From Paenibacillus sp. P25 (GTDB lineage Bacteria; Bacillota; Bacilli; Paenibacillales; NBRC-103111), in assembly GCA_024704175.1 (NCBI GenBank), contig CP085629.1:620001-684000 (forward strand): a stretch of 64,000 nt of DNA. The letters are read 5' to 3'. How positions within the stretch are numbered: position 1 is the stretch's first letter; every line of letters begins with the position of its first letter. Positions 43,867 to 51,743 of the stretch are shown here, piece by piece. Below the pieces are notes generated by a model, which searched no databases, was not told where the DNA came from, and saw only the letters and a program-made list of their open reading frames with translations. The position numbers and the translations under genes are program-made.

Positions 43867-44244
43867 ATGAGTACGAGCTCGGGACCGATCGGGCATTCGT
43901 TATGGTTTATTCCGGACGGCTATATTCCGCCGGAAAGCACAGGTTCGCTGGAAAGCCACGAATCCGTTTGCGTGCTGAACCGCGGGACGGAAGAGGTCAA
44001 CGTCTGGATCACCGTTTTCTTTGAAGACCGTCCTCCTATCGAGCGGATCGAAGTGAAGGTGGAAGGCCGCCGCACCAAGCATATCCGCACCTCGGGGCTG
44101 GAGAAGGACGGCCAGAAGATACCGAAGGGCGTTCCTTACGCAATGGAAGTGGAGAGCGACCTGCCGATCATCGTGCAGTACAGCCGTTTGGATACGACAC
44201 AGCCTGCGAACGCGTTAATGTCGGTTATAGCTTTTCCGTCTTAA
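43867..44244 (+). CDS. ASRT-family (sensory rhodopsin transducer-like) protein
   Basis: Protein of 125 residues whose order of motifs follows the Anabaena sensory rhodopsin transducer family: SLWFIPDGYIPPES, LESHESVCVLNRG, VNVWITVFFEDRPPI, RRTKHIRTSGL, VPYAMEVESDLPIIVQYSRLDTTQPANALMS. The fold is a small beta-sandwich that assembles as a tetramer. There is no rhodopsin gene here; it sits between rhaEW and rhaI with a strong GGAAGGGGTAACGC site. A role in binding or handling a sugar or in sensing it is an inference from context. Confidence 0.85.
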   Translation: MSTSSGPIGHSLWFIPDGYIPPESTGSLESHESVCVLNRGTEEVNVWITVFFEDRPPIERIEVKVEGRRTKHIRTSGLEKDGQKIPKGVPYAMEVESDLPIIVQYSRLDTTQPANALMSVIAFPS

Positions 44245-44357
44245 TTTATCATAAGCCTGCACTTATTGATCCAACCAAGGGGAAGCCGCTCGACGATACT
44301 GAGACCTTCCCCGAAGGTTTTTATTAACTCCATTTTATAAAAAAAGGGTGGATTTCC

Positions 44358-45578
44358 ATGAGCGATAAAGCCTATGTCCTGTTCGAAGAGCAGCAGCGTG
44401 CCAGAGGCATCGATTTGAACGAAGTAAAGAGCCGTTTGAAAGCGCTAAAAGTGGAAACGCCTTCTTGGGGCTATGCCGATCAAGGCACCCGTTTCAAAAC
44501 GTTCCAGAAGGTCGGCGTGCCGCGCAACACGTATGAGAAAATGGAAGACGCCGCCCAGGTTCATAAATTCACCGGCATTTGTCCGTCCGTCGCCATTCAT
44601 ATTCCTTGGGATAAAGTGGACAACTATGCCCATCTGAAGGAGCATGTGGCGAATCTGGGCATTTCGATCGGGGCCGTCAACCCGAATCTGTTCCAGGATG
44701 ACGATTACATGCTGGGCAGCGTAACGAACTCAAACGAAGCCATCCGGCGCAAAGCGACGGACCATCTGCTGGAGTGCGTGGATATCGCCAAGACGGTGGG
44801 CTCCGACGTGCTCAGTCTGTGGTTTGCGGACGGCACCAACTATCCCGGACAGGCGGACATCCGCAAGCGGGTGCACTGGATGCACGAATGCCTGAAGGAA
44901 ATGTACGCGGCCCTCACGCCGGAAATGCGGATGCTGATCGAATACAAATTCTATGAGCCGGCTTTCTACCATACCGATCTGGCCGATTGGGGCATGGCCT
45001 TCAACATGGCCAACAAGCTCGGGCCGCAGGCGGAGGTATTGGTGGATACGGGGCACCATGCGCAGGGCACGAACATCGAGCATATCGTGGCTTATCTTCT
45101 GGGCGAGAAAAAGCTCGGAGGCTTCCATTTCAACAGCCGGAAGTACGGGGACGACGATCTGATCGTAGGCTCGGTCAATCCATACGAGCTGTTCCTGATT
45201 TTCTACCAGATCATCGATGCTGCGGCCGATGCCGATCCCGGCGTAAGCCGTACGGCGAACCAAATCGCTTATATGATCGACCAGAGCCATAATATCGAAG
45301 CGAAAATTCCGGCGATGATCCGCTCCGTTCTGAACGTGCAGACGCAGTATGCCAAAGCGCCGCTGATCAATCTGGATGAGGTCCGCGAGGCACAGGAGAA
45401 GCAGGATGTGCTGGCCGCGGAGAATGCGGTCCGCAAGGCGTTCGAATTCGATGTGACGCCGCTCTTGCAAGCGGTTCGTGAAGAAATGGGCATTCCGGTC
45501 GATCCGATGGGGGCTTATTTGGAAAGCGGCTACGGGCAGCAAATCCTGGCCCGCGGCAAGGGCGGTGCCAGCTGGTGA
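44358..45578 (+). CDS. rhaI: L-rhamnose isomerase (RhaI type)
   Basis: Converts L-rhamnose to L-rhamnulose. The 406-residue xylose-isomerase-like barrel shows LSLWFADGTNYPGQ, MLIEYKFYEPAFYHTDLADWG with the metal Glu, VLVDTGHHAQGTNIE with the Asp and His ligands, and GGFHFNSRKYGDDDL with His and Asp. Length and motifs match the RhaI type known from Pseudomonas and Bacillus rather than E. coli RhaA. AAGGGTGG precedes the ATG. The stop overlaps the rhaB GTG start. Confidence 0.92.
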   Translation: MSDKAYVLFEEQQRARGIDLNEVKSRLKALKVETPSWGYADQGTRFKTFQKVGVPRNTYEKMEDAAQVHKFTGICPSVAIHIPWDKVDNYAHLKEHVANLGISIGAVNPNLFQDDDYMLGSVTNSNEAIRRKATDHLLECVDIAKTVGSDVLSLWFADGTNYPGQADIRKRVHWMHECLKEMYAALTPEMRMLIEYKFYEPAFYHTDLADWGMAFNMANKLGPQAEVLVDTGHHAQGTNIEHIVAYLLGEKKLGGFHFNSRKYGDDDLIVGSVNPYELFLIFYQIIDAAADADPGVSRTANQIAYMIDQSHNIEAKIPAMIRSVLNVQTQYAKAPLINLDEVREAQEKQDVLAAENAVRKAFEFDVTPLLQAVREEMGIPVDPMGAYLESGYGQQILARGKGGASW

Positions 45579-47079
45579 GCCGGGCAGCCAAATCGGTTCT
45601 GGCCTTTGATCTGGGGGGCAAGCGGCGGGCGGGCGGTCATCGGCCGCCTGAGCTCGGACCCGGAGTCGGGAGAACGGCGGCTCAGCATCGAAGAAATTCA
45701 CCGCTTCCCGAACGATCCGGTCCAGGTCGGCAAACATCTTCATTGGGACATTTTACGGCCGCTGCACGAAATCAAACAGGGTATTGTCAAGGCGGTCCAT
45801 CTGGAAGGGGACCGTCTCGGCAGTATCGCGATCGATTCCTGGGCGGTCGATTTCGGGCTGATCGGTGCGGACGGCCAACTGCTCGGCAACCCTTATCATT
45901 ACCGCGACCACCATACGGACGGCGTTATGGAAGAGGTGTGCGCGAAGCTGGGCCGGGAACGGATCTTCGAGGCCACCGGGCTGCAGTTTCTGCAGTTCAA
46001 TACTTTGTTCCAGCTGGCGGCGCTGAAGAAGCAGCAATCGCTTCTTCTGGCAGAGGCGGATAAGCCGCTGATGATCCCGGACCTGCTGCGTTATTTCTTG
46101 ACCGGTGAAATGCAGAGCGAGTTCACCAACGCATCGACCACCCAGCTCTTGAACCCGGTGACGCGGAGTTGGGACCCCGGTCTCCTGTCGGGGCTGGGCA
46201 TTCCGGCCTCTCTGCTGCTCGCCGCCGGTGGACGCCGGGAGCCGCGTCGGTTCGCTGTCGCCGGACGTATGCGCCGAGCTTGGAGTTCCCGCTATCCCTG
46301 TTATCGCCGTAGGCGAACACGACACGGCATCGGCCGTCGTTGCGGTTCCCGCCGAATCGGCGGATTTCGCCTACCTCAGCTGTGGAACCTGGTCGCTTCT
46401 CGGGACCGAGCTCCCGCATCCGGTGCTTTCGAAGGAAGCGCTGGAGTGGAACTTTACGAACGAAGGCGGTGTACAAGGAACGACCCGGTCGCTGAAGAAC
46501 ATCATGGGCCTCTGGCTGGTGCAGGAATGCCGCCGGGCTTGGGATAAGGCCGGACACAGCCTCACCTTTCCGCAGCTCGTAGAAGCGGCTGAGAAGGCGG
46601 AGCCGTTCCGCTCCCTGATCGATCCGGATGATGACGTCTTCCTGAATCCGCTCAGCATGCCTGAGGCGATTCGCGATTACTGCCGGCGTACGGAGCGACC
46701 GGTCCCTTCCTCCGAAGGGGAAATCATTCGCTGCGTGCTCGAGAGCCTGGCGCTGAAGTACCGTTTCGTGCTGGAACGCACGGAGCAGCTGGCGGGCAAA
46801 CGGTTCGCCGGGCTGCACATGGTCGGCGGGGGTATTCAGAACGAACTGCTCTGCCGTTTCACGGCGTCTGCGTTGGGGCGTCCAGTCTGGGCGGGGCCGG
46901 TGGAAGGTAGTGCGCTGGGCAATATTATTGTACAATATATGGCGTTGGACGAGTGGGGCAGTCTGCAGGAAGCGCGGAGCATTCTCCGGAAGTCGTTTCC
47001 GGTGCGGACCTATGAACCGCAGGAGACTGCAGATTGGGCGGCCGCTTATGAACGGTTTGGCCGATTGATCGGCCGGTAA
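45575..47079 (+). CDS. rhaB: Rhamnulokinase (two frameshifts in this sequence)
   Basis: Phosphorylates L-rhamnulose at O1. FGGY kinase fold: VLAFDLG then, after an extra G in a run near 45617, ASGGRAVIGRLS; SIAIDSWAVDFGLI; and after another extra G near 46229, DAGSRVGSLSPDVCAELG, VGEHDTASAVVAVP, YLSCGTWSLLG, and the C-terminal LHMVGGGIQNELLCRFTASALGRPV. Repaired length about 500 residues. GTG 45575 overlaps the rhaI stop (GTGA), so translation is coupled. Third enzyme of the phosphorylating rhamnose route. Confidence 0.9.
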
Positions 47080-47115
47080 ACAGAGAAAGTTTAAGGAAAC
47101 GGGGCTGGAAAACCG

Positions 47116-47883
47116 ATGCTGGTTGCGGAGAGATGGCATAAAATAGTTCAGTTGGTAAACGAGCGCGGAAGTATCCGGGTGACGGAGCTCAGCGATATTT
47201 TTCAGGTGACCGAGGAGACGATCCGCCGGGATCTGGATAAGCTGGAAAGCGAGGGGAAACTGCAGCGAAGCCACGGCGGGGCTGTAAGTCTGCGGCCGGA
47301 GCAGCAGCAGGAGGTTCCTTACCGGGAACGGGAAACGATGAACGCCGAGCAGAAACGGAGCATTGCGCAGGAAGCGATTCGACACATCCACGAGAACGAC
47401 CGCATCATTCTGGATGCCAGCTCGACCGCCTGGTATATGGCGCAAATCCTGCCCGATTTTCCGCTCACTGTCTTAACCAACTCGATTAAAGTGGCCATGG
47501 AGCTCAGCGGCAAAGAAAAGATCCAAGTGATCTCCACAGGAGGGCTTTTGTCTTCCAAATCGCTGTCCTACGTCGGTCCGCTTGCTGAACGCTCGCTTCG
47601 TAGCTATCACGTGGATAAAGCCTTCATTTCCTGCAAGGGGCTGCATGCGGAACGGGGACTCAGCGAGTCTAACGAAATGCAGGCCCTGATCAAAGCGAAG
47701 ATGATCGACATTGCAGATGAGGTGTTCGTGCTGGCCGATTACAGCAAATTCGGCCAGCAGGCCTTCGCGCACGTATCCGACTGGGACTCCATCCAGACGG
47801 TCATCACCGATGAGAAGACGGCTCCCGCCGAGCTTGATCGCCTGAAGGAGAACGGGATCCGCTTGGTCCAAGCGATCCGTTAA
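47116..47883 (+). CDS. rhaR: DeoR-family rhamnose operon regulator
   Basis: Repressor of 255 residues. N-terminal helix-turn-helix VAERWHKIVQLVNERGSIRVTELSDIFQVTEETIRRDLDKLESEGKL and C-terminal DeoR sensor domain with DASSTAWYMAQIL, VISTGGLL and VLADYSKFG. It corresponds in position and type to Bacillus YulB/RhaR, a repressor relieved by a rhamnose-derived phosphate. It is the last gene of the operon, so it probably regulates itself through the promoter at about 41.7 kb. Confidence 0.87.
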   Translation: MLVAERWHKIVQLVNERGSIRVTELSDIFQVTEETIRRDLDKLESEGKLQRSHGGAVSLRPEQQQEVPYRERETMNAEQKRSIAQEAIRHIHENDRIILDASSTAWYMAQILPDFPLTVLTNSIKVAMELSGKEKIQVISTGGLLSSKSLSYVGPLAERSLRSYHVDKAFISCKGLHAERGLSESNEMQALIKAKMIDIADEVFVLADYSKFGQQAFAHVSDWDSIQTVITDEKTAPAELDRLKENGIRLVQAIR

Positions 47884-47914
47884 ATCATCAGCTGAATACA
47901 CCCGAAGAGCGATC

Positions 47915-47951
47915 CGGCCTTATGGAATGATTCCGTAAGGCCGTTTTTTTG
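47915..47951 (+). terminator. Terminator of the rhamnose operon
   Basis: CGGCCTTATGGAA / TTCCGTAAGGCCG stem with a short loop and seven T residues; also serves the convergent radical SAM gene poorly because no T run exists on the other strand. Confidence 0.9.
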
Positions 47952-47960
47952 TCGTTGCAT

Positions 47961-48911
47961 TCATTCAAAGGAGAAAGCAAGCTGGACAGGTTGTTCTTCC
48001 GGAGCGACGATGGGTGCCTGAGGGGCTTCGGTCCGCGGCCGGTACGGATCGTATACAGGAAGTCCGTAGGCCTTGAGCAGGCCATGGAGCCGTTCGCGCA
48101 CTTGTGTGCGGTATTCCTCGGGAGCGTAGGCGCCGCCGGCGTACATTCCTGCGTACGAGGCGGTCAAGTGAGGGTAATGCGTCCCGAGTGTCTGAAAATA
48201 CCACGATTTCACCGCATTCGTATTGAGGCGCAGGACGGAGCCCATCACCCGCCGGGCGCCCGCTTCGGCCGCCCCGGCTACAACCGCCTCCATGCCGGAA
48301 GCGGAATCGGTCAGCATCGGCAGGATAGGAGCCATAAAGACGGTTACGTCGATCCCTTCCGCGGACAGCTCCTTGATGGCCTCGAGCCTTTTGGCCGGAG
48401 AGGGGGTAGAGGGCTCGAACCGGCGCCATACGACTTGGTCCAGGGTGTTCAAGCTGATATTGACCGAACACTGCTTGAACCGCTTGAGCAGCGGGATGTC
48501 CCGCAGAATCAGCGGAGAACGCGTAGTGATACTGACCGGGAGCTGATGCTCGGCCAAGACTTCAAGGCAGTCCCTTGTCAGCCCGGCTTTGGCTTCAATC
48601 GGCTGGTACGGGTCTGTCGCAGTGCCGATCGCCACTTGATGAACGGGTTTGCCGCGCCGCCGGCTTTTCATCGCTTCCAGCTGCTTTTGCAGTGCCATTT
48701 TGGCATTTTCTTTATACATGATCTGATGCTGGAACGTATCGTCCGTCTCCATTCCGAGGAAAGCATGCGTGGAACGGGCATAGCAGAAGCTGCAGCCGTG
48801 CTGGCGACCGCGGTAGGGGTTAATGGACCAGTCAAAAGGCATCGAAGGCACCTTCACGGGATTCAGCAAGGTTTTGGCCTTCATCGGTGTATAGGTCGTG
48901 CGGGAAGCCAT
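47961..48911 (-). CDS. SPL-like radical SAM protein, first cluster Cys replaced by Arg
   Basis: Radical SAM protein of 316 residues of the Rv2578c/spore-photoproduct-lyase-like group. PFDWSINPYRG begins the cluster loop, but it reads RQHGCSFCYAR where CxxxCxxC is required, so the first of three cluster cysteines (codon at 48804-48806, CGC) is Arg. GTATDPYQPIEA, SITTRSPLILRD and SLNTLDQVVWRRFEP follow the family pattern. The codon change fits the GCTGC error hotspot (GGCTGC read as GGTCGC). If real, the cluster could not form and the protein would be inactive. Confidence 0.85.
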   Translation of the reverse strand: MASRTTYTPMKAKTLLNPVKVPSMPFDWSINPYRGRQHGCSFCYARSTHAFLGMETDDTFQHQIMYKENAKMALQKQLEAMKSRRRGKPVHQVAIGTATDPYQPIEAKAGLTRDCLEVLAEHQLPVSITTRSPLILRDIPLLKRFKQCSVNISLNTLDQVVWRRFEPSTPSPAKRLEAIKELSAEGIDVTVFMAPILPMLTDSASGMEAVVAGAAEAGARRVMGSVLRLNTNAVKSWYFQTLGTHYPHLTASYAGMYAGGAYAPEEYRTQVRERLHGLLKAYGLPVYDPYRPRTEAPQAPIVAPEEQPVQLAFSFE

Positions 48912-48975
48912 CTTGAATCACCTCGTTGGTAGTTTTCGGTCGCCTTGGCTTTTTGGATACCGCGGTCAACCGTCT

Positions 48976-49836
48976 TTAATCCGCATCCGAATCGGATGCC
49001 TCTCTGGATTCCATGAGCCTCCTCAGCTTGGATTCCGTCGTAGAATCCGGAGCGGGCGTATAAATGCTGCAGCGCAGATCATAGCTTCCCTGCACCTGAA
49101 GGGAGGTCAGGTCGAAGAGCATTTTTCCCGCTTTGGCATGCCGGAATTCGAGCAGTACCTCAGGAGCCGAGCTGACCTCGCTTTGCTCCCACAGCACGTT
49201 GAAATCGGGGTGAACCCCTCTCATCTCCTCCAAAAACCGGTCGTACCATTCATCCTCGACGTACTGCCCGTAATAGGCCCGGAAAATCGCCAGGAAGCCT
49301 CGGACGAAATGCTCCCAGTTGACAGCCAGTCTTTGGAATTCCTTGCGGGTAAAGAGCAGACGGATCATGTTCCGCTGCTCGTCGGGAATTTGCTGAAAGT
49401 CCAGAAACACATGCGAAGCCGCCTCGTTCCAGCCGACAATCCGGCGCGCGCCGGTCGGAAATGATGGTCGGGCAGTAGCGCAGCTCCTGCAGAATTCGCC
49501 TTAATGAAGGACTGATCTCCGGCGCCCTTCCTTAAGACCAATGCCCGAACCCGTTTCCATCGCGAGCGAGAACAAATATTTGCGTTCGTCTACGGTTAGC
49601 TGCAGAGCCGTCGCCACGCAATCGAGCACCGATGCGGATACCTTAATGTCTCGGCCCTGCTCGAGCCAGGTGTACCAAGTGGGGCTGACGCCGGCCAGCT
49701 GTGCGACTTCCTCCCGTCTTAGTCCCGGCGTTCTTCTGCGGGTTCCGGACGGGAGTCCGACCGATTCCGGGAGGATTTTGGCCCGTTGGGCTTTCAGAAA
49801 TGCAGATAACGCTTGCAGTCTCGTTTGGTTATTCAT
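48976..49836 (-). CDS. XRE/MmyB-type transcription regulator (compensating frameshifts)
   Basis: About 286 residues. N-terminal helix-turn-helix (LSAFLKAQRAKILPESVGLP, TPGLRREEVAQLAGVSPTWYTWLEQGRDIKVSASVL) and a C-terminal MmyB-like ligand domain (IVGWNEAASHVFLDF, MIRLLFTRKEFQRLAVNWEHFV, EVLLEFRHAKAGKMLFDLTSLQV). The stretch 49440-49525 is out of frame: a lost G near 49525 and an extra base near 49445 restore APEISPSLRRILQELRYCPT. Such regulators often control a neighbouring reductase or exporter; here the divergent neighbour is fabF. Confidence 0.82.
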
Positions 49837-49965
49837 CGCTTATTCCGCCTTGTCATCTCGTTATGGTGGTGTTCATTATACTATAATAAACTCCAACTTG
49901 TAATAGGATAACAAGTGTGACAAGATACTAACCAGAAACGCTTAATCCCCAAGGGAGTGATAGCA

Positions 49966-51192
49966 ATGGAAAGAGTAGTCATCACAGGCATGGGTGTCGT
50001 TTCGCCTCTGGGCAATGAGGTCGGTGCCTTCTGGGACCGGCTGGTCCGCGGCGAATCCGGTATTACGCTTATCGATACGTTCGATACCTCGAGGCATAAA
50101 TCGAAAATCGCCGGCCTCGTCCGCGATTTTGACGCCGAAGCCCGGTTCGGGCGCAAAGAAGCGCGGCGGATGGACCGGTTCGGTCAGTTTGCTTTGGCGG
50201 CGGCGGAGCAGGCGCTTGCGGACTCCGGACTTGAGCTGGGCCGAATAGACCGCGAACGGTTCGGCGTCTACGTCGGCTCCGGGATCGGAGGCCTGCAGAC
50301 GTTGCTCGAGCAAAGCAGTCTGCTTGGCGAACGCGGCCCCGACAGAGTAAGCCCGACGCTGGTTCCCATGATGATCTCGAATATGGCGGCGGCGCTAATC
50401 AGCATGAAATTCGGCGCATTGGGGCCCACGATGTCCCCGGTAACGGCTTGCTCGATCGGCAATACCGCGGTCGGTGAAGCATTCCGGCTGATCCGGTTCG
50501 GAGGCGCCGACGTCATTATCGCGGGAGGGGCGGAAGCCGCCGTCACGGAATTATCGCTGGCCAGCTTCGGCAATGCCACCGCACTGTCGACGCGCAATGA
50601 CGATCCTGCGCGGGCGAGCAGACCGTTCGATGCCGGGCGGGACGGGTTCGTCATGGCCGAAGGAGCGGGCATCGTGATTCTGGAGTCGCTGTCTCATGCC
50701 CTGCGTCGTAACGCGCGGATTTATGCGGAAGTGACCGGTTACGGCGCCAGCTCCGACGCTTATCACATTGTAGCGACGCATCCGGAAGGCATCGGCGCCT
50801 ATCAAGCGATGAAGCAGGCACTCCAGGAAGCCGGCATCCGTCCCGGTGACGTCGATGTCATCAGCGCCCATGCGACCAGCACCGAGGTTGGCGACCGGTC
50901 GGAGACGCTGGCGATCAAACGGCTGTTCGGAGACAAGATACCCGTCACCGCAAATAAATCCATGACAGGGCATCTGCTCGGAGCGGCCTCAGCCGTGGAA
51001 GCCGTCGCGCTGGCGAAAAGTCTGCAGGAGGGCATCATTCCGCCGACGATCAATCTGGAGCGGCAGGATCCCGAGTGCGACCTCGACTATGTGCCCAATC
51101 AGGCACGCCGGGCGGAGCTGAACATCGGCATTTCCAATTCCTTCGGGTTCGGCGGCCATAATGCCGTCATTGTCTTGCAAAAATATCAATAA
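49966..51192 (+). CDS. fabF: Beta-ketoacyl-ACP synthase II
   Basis: Condensing enzyme that extends acyl-ACP with malonyl-ACP. The 408 residues carry the Cys-His-His triad: Cys in SPVTACSIGNTAVGEA, His in VISAHATSTEVGD and His in NKSMTGHLLGAASAVEAV; the end NSFGFGGHNAVIVLQKY is typical. ATG 49966 is eight bases after AAGGGAG; the GTG at 49957 overlaps that site. The gene stands alone, without fabH, acpP or fabD, so it may be a second copy rather than the main FabF. Confidence 0.93.
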   Translation: MERVVITGMGVVSPLGNEVGAFWDRLVRGESGITLIDTFDTSRHKSKIAGLVRDFDAEARFGRKEARRMDRFGQFALAAAEQALADSGLELGRIDRERFGVYVGSGIGGLQTLLEQSSLLGERGPDRVSPTLVPMMISNMAAALISMKFGALGPTMSPVTACSIGNTAVGEAFRLIRFGGADVIIAGGAEAAVTELSLASFGNATALSTRNDDPARASRPFDAGRDGFVMAEGAGIVILESLSHALRRNARIYAEVTGYGASSDAYHIVATHPEGIGAYQAMKQALQEAGIRPGDVDVISAHATSTEVGDRSETLAIKRLFGDKIPVTANKSMTGHLLGAASAVEAVALAKSLQEGIIPPTINLERQDPECDLDYVPNQARRAELNIGISNSFGFGGHNAVIVLQKYQ

Positions 51193-51342
51193 CCTGCTTG
51201 TTCCAAAAATGACGTTTAAAAGTAGGTTATATACGAATGCATGTTCGTGTTTATTATAAGCCAAACTGCCGGCCAAAGCAATCCCGCTTCGGTACATAAA
51301 GTTTTCTTGCATTGGAAACTTTATGGTTAAGGAGGGATTCCG

Positions 51343-51609
51343 ATGTCACGCAGAAGAAACCGACGACCGGTTGTACCGAATGCCGGCCCCGGACTGGACC
51401 AGTTTAAAGCTGAGGTCATGCGCCGCCAGGGCTTTGCCGCAGATCCGGCCCGGCCTGACGCGGTAAAATACGAGGTGGCGAGGACGCTGGGCGTCCCGCT
51501 GCAGTCGGGTAATAACGGGCAGCTGACGACGGAGCAGGCCGGCAAAGTCGGCGGCCGGATCGGCGGCACCATGGTCCGCGAGATGATCCGCATGGCGCAG
51601 GAGCACTGA
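51343..51609 (+). CDS. Alpha/beta-type small acid-soluble spore protein, basic variant
   Basis: Forespore DNA-binding protein of 88 residues. PDAVKYEVARTLGVPL holds the GPR site and AGKVGGRIGGTMVREMIRMAQ the C-terminal signature. Compared with the copy at 12475 it has an N-terminal extension rich in Arg and Pro (MSRRRNRRPVVPNAGPG). AAGGAGG precedes the ATG at a good distance. A minor family member is likely. Confidence 0.92.
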   Translation: MSRRRNRRPVVPNAGPGLDQFKAEVMRRQGFAADPARPDAVKYEVARTLGVPLQSGNNGQLTTEQAGKVGGRIGGTMVREMIRMAQEH

Positions 51610-51630
51610 TCAAGAAGTAACCTCCGGAAG

Positions 51631-51663
51631 AAGCCTCAGGCGCGGGACGTCTGAGGCTTTTTA
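51631..51663 (+). terminator. Terminator of the SASP gene
   Basis: AAGCCTCAG / CTGAGGCTT stem with an 11-base loop and T run. Confidence 0.88.
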
Positions 51664-51687
51664 GTGTAAAGTAAGCTTTCTAACCCG

Positions 51688-51734
51688 AAAAAAAAGGAGC
51701 CGGGTCCAAAGCTTCATCCGCTTCAACCGGCTCC
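51688..51734 (-). terminator. Terminator of the multicopper oxidase gene
   Basis: GGAGCCGG / CCGGCTCC stem with a T run of eight on the minus strand, ten bases after the oxidase stop. Confidence 0.85.
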
Positions 51735-51743
51735 TAGTGCTTA

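Noticed and set aside
43867..44244. Photosensory function for the ASRT-family protein
   Set aside because: No rhodopsin gene or retinal pathway is present; context is sugar catabolism.
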